Positions 22,074 through 28,432 of a stretch of DNA of 32,265 nucleotides are shown here, one piece after another. The notes under the pieces are model-generated. The model was not told where the DNA came from. It made no database searches and saw nothing but the letters and a program-made list of their open reading frames with translations. Every line of letters begins with the position of its first letter. Position 1 is the stretch's first letter. The stretch spans positions 1-32,265 of the forward strand of contig CAKSWA010000024.1 in the NCBI GenBank assembly GCA_934511165.1, read 5' to 3'. A program made the translations under genes and the position numbers. Source of the stretch: an uncultured Oscillospiraceae bacterium. Its GTDB lineage: Bacteria; Bacillota; Clostridia; Oscillospirales; Oscillospiraceae.

Positions 22074-22102
22074 GCATAACGCCGGTGCTTGCGGTCAAAA
22101 TA
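22074..22102 (+). promoter_or_regulatory. Possible forespore (SigG/SigF) promoter for the SASP gene
   Basis: GCATA (22074-22078) matches the -35 of SigF and SigG. CAAAATA (22096-22102) lies 17 nt later and matches the SigG -10 CATnmTA except at one base; GGTCAAAATA also fits the SigF -10 form but with a short spacer. SASP genes are SigG-driven in B. subtilis. Confidence 0.45.
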
Positions 22103-22155
22103 GGCTCGGACACAGCAAAAACGTGTTCGATTCGAGAGAAAGGAGTTGCAATCAG

Positions 22156-22356
22156 ATGTCTACCAACAAGAGCAATCATCTTGTCAATCCTCAGGCCCGC
22201 GAAGCGATGGATCGCTTTAAGATGGAGGCTGCCAGCCAGGTCGGTGTGAACCTTACGAATGGCTATAACGGCGAGCTTACCTCCCGCCAGGCCGGCAGTA
22301 TCGGCGGCCAGATGGTCAAGAAAATGATCGAGGCCTACGAAAACGGCATGAAGTAA
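22156..22356 (+). CDS. Small acid-soluble spore protein, alpha/beta type
   Basis: The 66-residue protein is an alpha/beta SASP, which coats and protects spore DNA and is broken down at germination. The two conserved blocks are MEAASQVGVNL, with the Glu-Ala bond where GPR protease cuts, and SRQAGSIGGQMVKKMIEAYE, the DNA-binding helix region. ATG 22156 was chosen over one at 22057 because AAAGGAG lies just before it and the shorter form has the family length. The gene stands alone between two terminators. Confidence 0.95.
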   Translation: MSTNKSNHLVNPQAREAMDRFKMEAASQVGVNLTNGYNGELTSRQAGSIGGQMVKKMIEAYENGMK

Positions 22357-22370
22357 TCATTCCCCATAGA

Positions 22371-22405
22371 AAAAGCGCGAAGGGATTTTCCCTCCGCGCT
22401 TTTTT
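22371..22405. terminator. Bidirectional terminator between the SASP gene and spoIIIAH
   Basis: Arms 22371-22385 and 22389-22404 form a long stem with one mismatch (A80/C94), flanked by A-rich and T-rich tracts, so it works on both strands. Confidence 0.85.
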
Positions 22406-22983
22406 CAGTTTCTTACTTCGATCACGTTGATCGCAGCGGCCGTCAGCTCCGTATTGGAAAGAACGGCGTCGGTGATCTGCGCGACCTGGGCTTCGGTCAG
22501 TCCCTCCGCGGCAGACGGTACAGCAACGGTGCAGCCCTGCGAGGAAAGATATACCACGCAGTCGGCAAAGTCCTTGGCAAGAAGCTCATTTTCGATCTTG
22601 CTTTCGAGCAGAGACCAGTTGGCCATAACGGTGATTTCATTCATAGCGCTGTCGATGACCTCCTGCGAGGCGGATTCGGCGCAGGCTGCCGTTTCGAGCA
22701 GCGAGAGTGCCTGATCTCTCGACTGCTGGCGCGTGAGCCGCGCTTCCGAGAAGTACCCGGATACCGACGCGGGGAGCGCCTCGGATGCCGTTTCCTCCGG
22801 TGTGCCAACCGCGGCGTTGACGGCAGTTGTCATTTCATCCTCGGCATCCGCCATGGCGCTGTTGCCGTCACCCCAGCGCTGATTGTATGACCAGTTGAGA
22901 AATGCCGCCGCACATACGAGCAGCAGCACCGCCGCGATGAGAATGTTTCGTTTGAGATGGGGACGCAGATTTACGGTCTTCAT
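22405..22983 (-). CDS. spoIIIAH: Stage III sporulation protein SpoIIIAH
   Basis: The 192-residue protein is SpoIIIAH, the mother-cell half of the channel that meets SpoIIQ of the forespore. One N-terminal membrane helix (about 12-30) follows KTVNLRPHLKRN. A variable stretch leads to the YscJ/FliF-like ring-building domain (about 82-190), with SRDQALSLLE, VIDSAMNEI, and the ending TAAAINVIEVRN typical of the family. AGGAGGAGG lies just before the ATG. It is the last gene of the spoIIIA cluster. Confidence 0.93.
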   Translation of the reverse strand: MKTVNLRPHLKRNILIAAVLLLVCAAAFLNWSYNQRWGDGNSAMADAEDEMTTAVNAAVGTPEETASEALPASVSGYFSEARLTRQQSRDQALSLLETAACAESASQEVIDSAMNEITVMANWSLLESKIENELLAKDFADCVVYLSSQGCTVAVPSAAEGLTEAQVAQITDAVLSNTELTAAAINVIEVRN

Positions 22984-22995
22984 ATGATCCTCCTC

Positions 22996-23364
22996 CTATG
23001 ATATCAATTCTTCTACAATAATGCGATTGCTGCCGAGACCGGTGAAGGCGCTTACGGCCTGTATAACGCGCAGCCGTACATCCGATGAGCGGGCGCCGGA
23101 ACAGACAACTACCGCGCCGGAATACTCCCCTCTGTGGTTTGGCTCTTCGGAGAGCAGAGCGCACACTTCTCCAACACCGTCGATCTTTGCAAGCACGGCG
23201 CAGAGCCGTTTTTCCTCTGTTGTGGATACATCTTCGTCCTCTCCTGCCGGCTTGGCTGCCGCCGATTTTGGCCAGAGCAAAAGCAGCAGCCCCACGGCAA
23301 GCAGGACGATCAACACGCTTTTCTTTTGCAGAAACGTACTCAGAGCGCCTTTCCGTTCATTCAT
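22996..23364 (-). CDS. spoIIIAG: Stage III sporulation protein SpoIIIAG
   Basis: The 122-residue protein is SpoIIIAG, with one membrane helix (about 17-33) and a compact C-terminal ring-building domain (LCAVLAKIDGVGEV, then a GAVVVCSGARSSDVR strand region). It is much shorter than B. subtilis SpoIIIAG (229 residues), mainly because the region between the helix and the ring domain, and the insertion that forms the large ring, are reduced. ATG 23364 overlaps the spoIIIAF stop by 8 nt; a longer reading from 23409 would lie inside spoIIIAF. Confidence 0.9.
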   Translation of the reverse strand: MNERKGALSTFLQKKSVLIVLLAVGLLLLLWPKSAAAKPAGEDEDVSTTEEKRLCAVLAKIDGVGEVCALLSEEPNHRGEYSGAVVVCSGARSSDVRLRVIQAVSAFTGLGSNRIIVEELIS

Positions 23365-23842
23365 CGGCCCAATGCTGCCTTTCTGCCGGAATACCCAGTT
23401 CCGCGGCAAGATAAGCGCTCAGACGGTATCGCTGCTCGGCGGTAACCTCTCCGCGTATCGTAACTTCACAGGGCACCCAGCTCTCATCCCCCCATTTCAC
23501 CTTCACCGAAACCAATGGTTCCGGCATTCCTATGGATCGTGCCTCGTCCAATATGTATGCCGCCGTTTTCTGTTCTATGTATGTTCGCAGCAGTTGATTT
23601 TCCTGTTCTTCCAGATCGTCCGTCAGTTCGGCAACGGTCCGCCGGTAGTTGTCCAGCGCGAGGGAAAACGACGCCTCATCCGTCCGCAGCACGGGCGACA
23701 GGAGCGTACATGCAAGGAGTATGCCGCAGGAGAAGCGCGTCACGCGCTTCACGCTTCCCTCCGGCGTGAGCTGAAGCGCCAGCGCCGAAAGGAGCGACGC
23801 TGCGACCAGCGAGCGGATCCACGAAAAAAGCCACTCTGTCAT
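23357..23842 (-). CDS. spoIIIAF: Stage III sporulation protein SpoIIIAF
   Basis: The 161-residue protein is SpoIIIAF. Two membrane helices (about 5-25 and 37-52) are followed by a soluble domain starting near residue 85, with the family strand segment VSVKVKWGDES and a C-terminal helix. The ATG is 4 nt after the spoIIIAE stop. The family assembles in the outer forespore membrane as part of the SpoIIIA feeding-channel machinery. Confidence 0.9.
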   Translation of the reverse strand: MTEWLFSWIRSLVAASLLSALALQLTPEGSVKRVTRFSCGILLACTLLSPVLRTDEASFSLALDNYRRTVAELTDDLEEQENQLLRTYIEQKTAAYILDEARSIGMPEPLVSVKVKWGDESWVPCEVTIRGEVTAEQRYRLSAYLAAELGIPAERQHWADE

Positions 23843-23846
23843 AACG

Positions 23847-24917
23847 CTACACCACCGTCTGTATCAGAGAATAAAGGGAAAGGAAAAGCATCATGGCGCC
23901 CGCGCCGTTTATGGCTAGCAGCAGCGCAAACGCCGTGCCGAGATTGGAAATCAGCTCCGAAAAACGCTTGTCCGCCACGCACTCGCACACGGCAGCGGTC
24001 AGCTTATATATGAGGAAGCGCACGCCAAGCGTTAAAACCGGCGGGAGGCAGATCGCCGCAACGGCGAGCAAACCGAAGATTCCGATCGTCGCTTTGAGCG
24101 TTCCGGCAGCGGCCGCGAGCGTAGAGGCAGCGTCGGATAAAATGCTTCCGACGACCGGGAGCGCCGCAGATACCGCTGTTTTCGTCACCCGCGCGGCGAG
24201 CGCGTCCGCAGTGCCGGTAACGACGCCGGTGAGTGAAAGCCATGCAGTAAAGGCCACACATACGCCGCTCAAAAGCGTTGTACAAACCGTTTTCATGATC
24301 TTCTTTGCCGTTTTCAATATCTCGTTTCCAACGGCGGCATCCGCAACGGACAGCGCGGCATAGCCGCAAATGCACGGAACAAGAACACTGCGCGAAGCGG
24401 ACAGGAGCACGTCCATGCATACCGCTGTCGCCGCATATTTTGCCGCGGCACTCCCTGCCGCGCCGGACGCTGCCGCGGCGGAGGAAAGCACCGGCAAAAG
24501 GACGTGGGAATAGTCCGAAAGCGTCTGGAGTGTCTCCGTGCCCATCGAGATGTAGGAGCGAAAATCCGAGATCGTCGCCGTACCGATGACAGCAACGGCG
24601 GCAAACGTGATGTACGGCGGAGCCCGGCTGCCGAGATCCAGCGTATCGGTGAGCGACACGAGAACACAGACGCAGAGCAAAATTCCGCCCGTCCGGCAGA
24701 TATCTGCAGCAGAGGAACGAACCTTTTCCCATGCCGTTTGCAGAAGGTTTTTCCATACGCCGTCCTTCGGCAGCTCCTCCGGGGATACGCCGGAGAGCAT
24801 GGGAGCGGCTTCCTCCGGCAGTGCGTCGGTCAGCTCGTCCATGCCGGGGATCGGGATTTCCGAAGCGGCAAGCGCTTTCCCAGGACAAATCACAAGGGCA
24901 AACAGGAGCAGTATCAA
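23847..24917 (-). CDS. spoIIIAE: Stage III sporulation protein SpoIIIAE
   Basis: The 356-residue protein is SpoIIIAE, the large multi-spanning membrane component of the channel. It starts with a signal-peptide-like segment (ILLLFALVICPGKALAA) and then has about seven hydrophobic helices; SYISMGTETLQTLSDYSHVLLP and TLKATIGIFGL are characteristic. The start is TTG at 24917, overlapping the spoIIIAD stop as TTGA, with GGAG upstream. A longer open frame to 25304 exists but overlaps the whole of spoIIIAD and is not credible. Confidence 0.92.
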   Translation of the reverse strand: MILLLFALVICPGKALAASEIPIPGMDELTDALPEEAAPMLSGVSPEELPKDGVWKNLLQTAWEKVRSSAADICRTGGILLCVCVLVSLTDTLDLGSRAPPYITFAAVAVIGTATISDFRSYISMGTETLQTLSDYSHVLLPVLSSAAAASGAAGSAAAKYAATAVCMDVLLSASRSVLVPCICGYAALSVADAAVGNEILKTAKKIMKTVCTTLLSGVCVAFTAWLSLTGVVTGTADALAARVTKTAVSAALPVVGSILSDAASTLAAAAGTLKATIGIFGLLAVAAICLPPVLTLGVRFLIYKLTAAVCECVADKRFSELISNLGTAFALLLAINGAGAMMLFLSLYSLIQTVV

Positions 24918-25300
24918 AGCAGCTGCTCCACGATGGCAAGAAGCGAACGGATAAGCGGCAGGGATATGTACAAAGCGCAGAGCGTTCCGCAGAGCTCCAC
25001 CGCGGAAGCGATGCTTCCCTGCTGCGCATCCCGGCAGACCTGCGCAGCCAGATGCGTTATCATCCCGATCCCGATGCATTTGAGCACCGGAGAGAGATAC
25101 ACCGCGTCGATACCGCCCTTCTCGGCGATCTCCCGCAGAAGCTCGGAGATACGCGAGGCCACCGCTGCGGCGAGCCATACGATGATCACTCCTGCGACAA
25201 TCGTCACGGTAAGCGATAGCTCCGGCGTATATTTGCGCAGCAGGAGCGCTAAAATGCTGCCGATCACCGCCGCCGCGGCGGCACGAATTACAATTTCCAT
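24914..25300 (-). CDS. spoIIIAD: Stage III sporulation protein SpoIIIAD
   Basis: The 128-residue protein is SpoIIIAD, with four hydrophobic helices (LRKYTPELSLTVTIVAGVII is typical; later YLSPVLKCIGIGMITHLAAQ and AVELCGTLCALYISLPLI). B. subtilis SpoIIIAD has 133 residues. ATG 25300 is preferred over TTG 25318, which would overlap spoIIIAC and lacks a ribosome site; AGGAAA precedes the ATG. It overlaps spoIIIAE by 4 nt. Confidence 0.92.
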   Translation of the reverse strand: MEIVIRAAAAAVIGSILALLLRKYTPELSLTVTIVAGVIIVWLAAAVASRISELLREIAEKGGIDAVYLSPVLKCIGIGMITHLAAQVCRDAQQGSIASAVELCGTLCALYISLPLIRSLLAIVEQLL

Positions 25301-25307
25301 CCATTTC

Positions 25308-25502
25308 CTAAAACCCAAACAGATCGCGGATCAGATCAAAAAGTTCGCTGATCTCCTGCACCACGATCACCAGCACAACGACAAGCCCGGTAATACTCGT
25401 CATGAGCGCCTGATCCTCCCGGCCAGACCGCGTGAGCAGAATATTCAGCACGGCGACAAGGATGCCGACGGCCGCAATTTTAAATATCAGATCCACATCC
25501 AT
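25308..25502 (-). CDS. spoIIIAC: Stage III sporulation protein SpoIIIAC
   Basis: The 64-residue protein is SpoIIIAC, with two hydrophobic helices (MDVDLIFKIAAVGILVAVLN and ALMTSITGLVVVLVIVVQ) and the family ending SELFDLIRDLFGF. ATG 25502 is chosen over 25553 because AAAGGAG lies ahead of it and the length then matches B. subtilis (68). It is the first gene of the AC-AH part, cut off from spoIIIAB by a HAD gene and a terminator, and has its own SigE-like promoter. Confidence 0.93.
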   Translation of the reverse strand: MDVDLIFKIAAVGILVAVLNILLTRSGREDQALMTSITGLVVVLVIVVQEISELFDLIRDLFGF

Positions 25503-25536
25503 TAAGGCGCTCTCCTTTGCGGGGTTGTCCATTGCC

Positions 25537-25565
25537 AAGGTATGAGCACTCAACGCTATATATGC
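25537..25565 (-). promoter_or_regulatory. SigE-type promoter for spoIIIAC-AH
   Basis: On the minus strand GCATATA (25559-25565) matches the SigE -35 KMATATT at six positions. Exactly 14 nt later CATACCTT (25537-25544) matches CATACAMT at six of eight. The start of transcription would be near 25530, 28 nt before the spoIIIAC ATG. Confidence 0.6.
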
Positions 25566-25597
25566 AAAAAACCTCCGGGAATATGTCCCGGAGGTTT
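25566..25597 (-). terminator. Rho-independent terminator after the Cof-type HAD gene
   Basis: A 12-bp perfect stem (25569-25580 with 25586-25597) is followed on the minus strand by six T. It would end transcripts coming from spoIIIAA-AB and the HAD gene before spoIIIAC. Confidence 0.88.
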
Positions 25598-25611
25598 ACA
25601 TAATTTTTATA

Positions 25612-26397
25612 TCAGACTAACCCAAAGTGATCCAGCGCCAGAGCAAGACCGTCCTCGGTGATGGGCGCTGTGACGTAGTCCGCTTCTTTGCGGAGAAATT
25701 CCGGCGCGTTGCCCATAAGAACGCTCGTCCCCGCCTCGCGCAGCATGGGGAGATCGTTCGGCCCATCGCCGAAAGCAAAGGAGTCCTCCGGTGCGAAGCC
25801 GAGATGCCGCATTACGGTTTTCATACCGCCTGCCTTGGAGAGACCTTTCAGAATGACCTCCCGCATGGAGTGCTCCCGCCCGATGAAATCGAGCCGGTCG
25901 GAGAAGGCATTCACAAAGCGCTCGGAATCGGCCTTGTCCTGCGGCCAGCAGACAAACTTGTCAAAGGCAAAATCCGGCACATTGGTGTTCGTAAAGCCCG
26001 GAACGCCAATGCCTGTAAGCCACGCGAATTCGCGCTGCGCGATCAAAGAGGTGCAACGCTCATCCATCCATACGCCCTGTTCGGATTCAAACAGCATATC
26101 CATGCCGCACTCGTACCCCGTATCGCGGATGCGCACGGCCTCCTCGTGTGGGATTGTCCGGTAGAGCAGGTCTTTCCCGTTCAGCAGGATATGTCCGCCG
26201 ATGGAGCAGATATACCCGTCAAAGTCAAGTGCGCGGATCTGCGGCTCGATGTGCCGGAACGGACGCCCCGTGTTGATAATAAGAATATGTCCGGCGCTCT
26301 GCGCTTTCTTCAGCGCGGCGCGGGCACTCTCTGGCACTACGTGATCTGCCGTCACGATTGTACCGTCTACGTCAAAAAAGAGGATTTTTCTCTCCAT
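25612..26397 (-). CDS. Cof-type HAD-IIB phosphatase inserted in the spoIIIA cluster
   Basis: The 261-residue protein is a Cof-like HAD phosphatase. Motif I is FFDVDGTIV (about 7-15), motif II IINTGRP, the C2 cap fills the middle, motif III Lys is in VILKGLSKAGGM, and motif IV is FGDGPNDLPML (about 209-219). Such enzymes act on a range of sugar phosphates and cofactor phosphates. It lies between spoIIIAB and spoIIIAC in the same direction. A hairpin (26411-26436) stands between spoIIIAB and its ribosome site, and a strong terminator follows it. No sporulation role is known for this family. Confidence 0.88.
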   Translation of the reverse strand: MERKILFFDVDGTIVTADHVVPESARAALKKAQSAGHILIINTGRPFRHIEPQIRALDFDGYICSIGGHILLNGKDLLYRTIPHEEAVRIRDTGYECGMDMLFESEQGVWMDERCTSLIAQREFAWLTGIGVPGFTNTNVPDFAFDKFVCWPQDKADSERFVNAFSDRLDFIGREHSMREVILKGLSKAGGMKTVMRHLGFAPEDSFAFGDGPNDLPMLREAGTSVLMGNAPEFLRKEADYVTAPITEDGLALALDHFGLV

Positions 26398-26410
26398 TTT
26401 TTATCATCAC

Positions 26411-26436
26411 CCGGCGATATTGTGCCATATCGCCGG
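26411..26436 (-). other. Hairpin between spoIIIAB and the HAD gene
   Basis: CCGGCGATAT (26411-26420) pairs perfectly with ATATCGCCGG (26427-26436) around a 6-nt loop. No T tract follows on the minus strand (GTGATGATAA), so it is not a standard terminator. It ends about 13 nt before the HAD start codon. Confidence 0.6.
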
Positions 26437-26449
26437 CGAAATGTAAAGA

Positions 26450-26938
26450 CTAAAGAAGTAAAACCGCCAGGAGACATCCGGCAGCCAGCCCCAGTGATGG
26501 ATAGAGCCGAACGGCGGCCTTTTTTCGTTCGCGCAAGGTGTCCCGCACATGCCGAACCGATTCCTCCAGCGCGTCGAGTGCCTGCTCCGGCTCCGCGCCG
26601 GACGAAAGCTGCTCGCCGAACCGCAGAAGCGGCTCTTCCAGCGCTTTGGGCAGCGAGGCACAGCGTATGCTTGCACGCCAGACTGAGAGAAAGGAGAATT
26701 CCCGGACAAGCGCGGAGGCGTTCCCTGTATCCAGAAACAGCCGCGGATACCTCGTCCCCAGACGCTCCATCAGCTGCGGAAGCGGCGTGCGGTGAAAGAG
26801 TATCTCGGTTCGCATATCACGGGAAGCCGTGAGAAGCATTTCGGCGCATTGGAGCTCTTTCCCTACGCGTTCCAGCGCAGAAAAACCGGCGTACGCTCCG
26901 GCGGCAATGAGAAGTATCGCGCCAAGCGCTCCTGTCAC
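26450..26938 (-). CDS. spoIIIAB: Stage III sporulation protein SpoIIIAB
   Basis: The 162-residue protein is SpoIIIAB, with an N-terminal helix (LGAILLIAAGAYAGFSALE), a soluble helical part with MRTEILFHRTPLPQLMERLG, and a C-terminal hydrophobic helix (LGLAAGCLLAVLLL). The start is GTG at 26938, overlapping the spoIIIAA stop as GTGA, with GGAGG nine bases before. The protein is related to type II secretion GspF components. Confidence 0.92.
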   Translation of the reverse strand: MTGALGAILLIAAGAYAGFSALERVGKELQCAEMLLTASRDMRTEILFHRTPLPQLMERLGTRYPRLFLDTGNASALVREFSFLSVWRASIRCASLPKALEEPLLRFGEQLSSGAEPEQALDALEESVRHVRDTLRERKKAAVRLYPSLGLAAGCLLAVLLL

Positions 26939-27801
26939 AGCATAACCTCCTCATATGTCCGCTTTCCGGCAGTAATGCGGATCACAATAGCACGGGCAAA
27001 AATCTGATCGCGCTGAAGCATCCGGTATACCTCCCGGCGGGACAGCTCCGAAGCATCAGCGGCATGCGCCGTGGCCAGCAGAGAAACGCCGCAATATGCC
27101 GCACTGCGGCAGGCATCGGCGTCTTCCGGTTCGGAAATCTCATCCATGGCGATCAGTTCCGGCGACATGCAGCGAAGAAGAATCATCGCCGCGCGCGCCT
27201 TCGGGCAGTCGGAGAACACGTCCGTCCGTTCACCAATGTCAAATCCCGCCCCACTTTCGGAGAGCGCGGCGATCTCTCCGCGCTCGTCGCAGAGTCCCAC
27301 ACGCATTCCGGCATTTGAAAGGGTTCGTACCATGTCGCGCAAAAGCGTTGTCTTCCCGCCGCCCGGCGGGGATAAAATAAGTGTGGACGGAAAAGGGCGA
27401 ATGCAGAATTTTCCTCCGATGCCTTGTATTTCCCGTGGAATACGGATACACACGGAAAAGAGATCTCCCCGGTTCCATAGTCCGCGCTCACCGCTCGGAA
27501 AGCGGCCGCAAAATCCCACACGGACACCGCCGTCCGCCGTAATGAATCCGCGCCGCAGACAATCCGACGCCGCATACGGTGAAGCGCCGCTTGCAAGCTC
27601 CAGAACTCTCGCGAGGTCCTCTTCCGTCACAGCCGCTGTACCAGACAGCAGAAGCTCCCCGGCGGAAAGCGTCAGCGCCGGGCGTCTCCCGCGCCGGAGC
27701 CGAATCTCGCACATCTCCGCCGTCGTCTGCTCCGGCAGACTGCGTACCGCTTTTCGAAACTCGCCAGGCAGCAGCCACAATGCTTTTTCCAGGCCGGACA
27801 T
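26935..27801 (-). CDS. spoIIIAA: Stage III sporulation protein SpoIIIAA (ATPase)
   Basis: The 288-residue protein is SpoIIIAA, the soluble ATPase of the channel, related to secretion ATPases. Walker A is PPGGGKTTLLRD (about 146-157), Walker B is the PELIAMDEIS region (about 210-219), and LCDERGEIAALSESG lies between. GGGAGG precedes the ATG. It heads the cluster and is divergent from the marR gene, sharing a 145-nt intergenic region that holds a SigE-like promoter. Confidence 0.95.
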   Translation of the reverse strand: MSGLEKALWLLPGEFRKAVRSLPEQTTAEMCEIRLRRGRRPALTLSAGELLLSGTAAVTEEDLARVLELASGASPYAASDCLRRGFITADGGVRVGFCGRFPSGERGLWNRGDLFSVCIRIPREIQGIGGKFCIRPFPSTLILSPPGGGKTTLLRDMVRTLSNAGMRVGLCDERGEIAALSESGAGFDIGERTDVFSDCPKARAAMILLRCMSPELIAMDEISEPEDADACRSAAYCGVSLLATAHAADASELSRREVYRMLQRDQIFARAIVIRITAGKRTYEEVML

Positions 27802-27823
27802 ACTACCGCCTCCCTTCCCTGCA

Positions 27824-27852
27824 TGCCTATGCGCTTTCCGTTCGGATTATTT
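27824..27852 (-). promoter_or_regulatory. Possible SigE-type promoter for spoIIIAA-AB
   Basis: On the minus strand AAATAAT (27846-27852) is followed 14 nt later by CATAGGCA (27824-27831), which keeps the CATA core of the SigE -10. It is weaker than the one before spoIIIAC, but the spacing is exact and the position fits. Confidence 0.4.
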
Positions 27853-27863
27853 TCAAAATGTTC

Positions 27864-27917
27864 ATGACTTTAGAAAAAAATGAGAGTATTATACGTCACG
27901 TTCGTTCGCCCGCGAAC
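27864..27917 (+). promoter_or_regulatory. Promoter and likely MarR operator for the exporter operon
   Basis: ATGACT (27864-27869) and TATTAT (27887-27892) are 17 nt apart. Just downstream GTTCGC-CC-GCGAAC (27904-27917) is a perfect inverted repeat with 6-bp arms, placed where a bound regulator would block transcription. An extra CGTTCG half-site lies at 27900-27905. Confidence 0.5.
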
Positions 27918-27946
27918 AATTCGCACACGAAATATTGAGGTGAATT

Positions 27947-28432
27947 ATGGATTGCTGTGAAGAAAGAGCGCGCTCCAGCCCGGCATGGGGGCTGCGGTCG
28001 CTCGATCATATGCGCCGCCGCGCCGGAAACTATGCCATGGCGGATATGCCGCTGCAGGATCCGGCGCAGCATATGATGCTCGTGAACATTTTCCGTATCT
28101 CCGAGCGCGGCTCGCTCCCCTCTCAACGGGAACTGGCGGCATCGATGCATCTCTCCCCCGCCACGGTAACGGCAACGCTGAAACTGCTTGAACGCAGCGG
28201 GTACGTCCGGCGCATCGCCGACGATAAGGATCAGCGCATCAACCGCGTAGCGCTTACCGAAAGCGGCGAGACCGTCATGTGCGAGGGAATGCGCCGCATG
28301 GATGCGCTCGACGACATAATGCAGGAAGGGCTTACAAGCGAAGAGCACGAAATCCTCTGCCGGTGCCTTTCCAAGATGCGGGACAATCTCTCGCGCTATA
28401 TGAAATCCAGGGAGGTGGATGCCCATGATTAA
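27947..28432 (+). CDS. MarR-family transcriptional regulator
   Basis: The 161-residue protein is a MarR-type winged-helix regulator. The helix-turn-helix is at about 64-88 (SQRELAASMHLSPATVTATLKLLE), followed by the wing (about 90-107, VRRIADDKDQRINRVALT) and a C-terminal dimer helix. GAGGTG precedes the ATG. Its 3' end overlaps the first exporter gene, so it most likely represses its own operon and releases it on binding a small molecule or drug. Confidence 0.92.
   Translation: MDCCEERARSSPAWGLRSLDHMRRRAGNYAMADMPLQDPAQHMMLVNIFRISERGSLPSQRELAASMHLSPATVTATLKLLERSGYVRRIADDKDQRINRVALTESGETVMCEGMRRMDALDDIMQEGLTSEEHEILCRCLSKMRDNLSRYMKSREVDAHD

Noticed and set aside
24918..25304. Longer SpoIIIAE reading frame reaching 25304
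   Set aside because: It would overlap the whole of spoIIIAD in another frame and its added residues are not SpoIIIAE-like.
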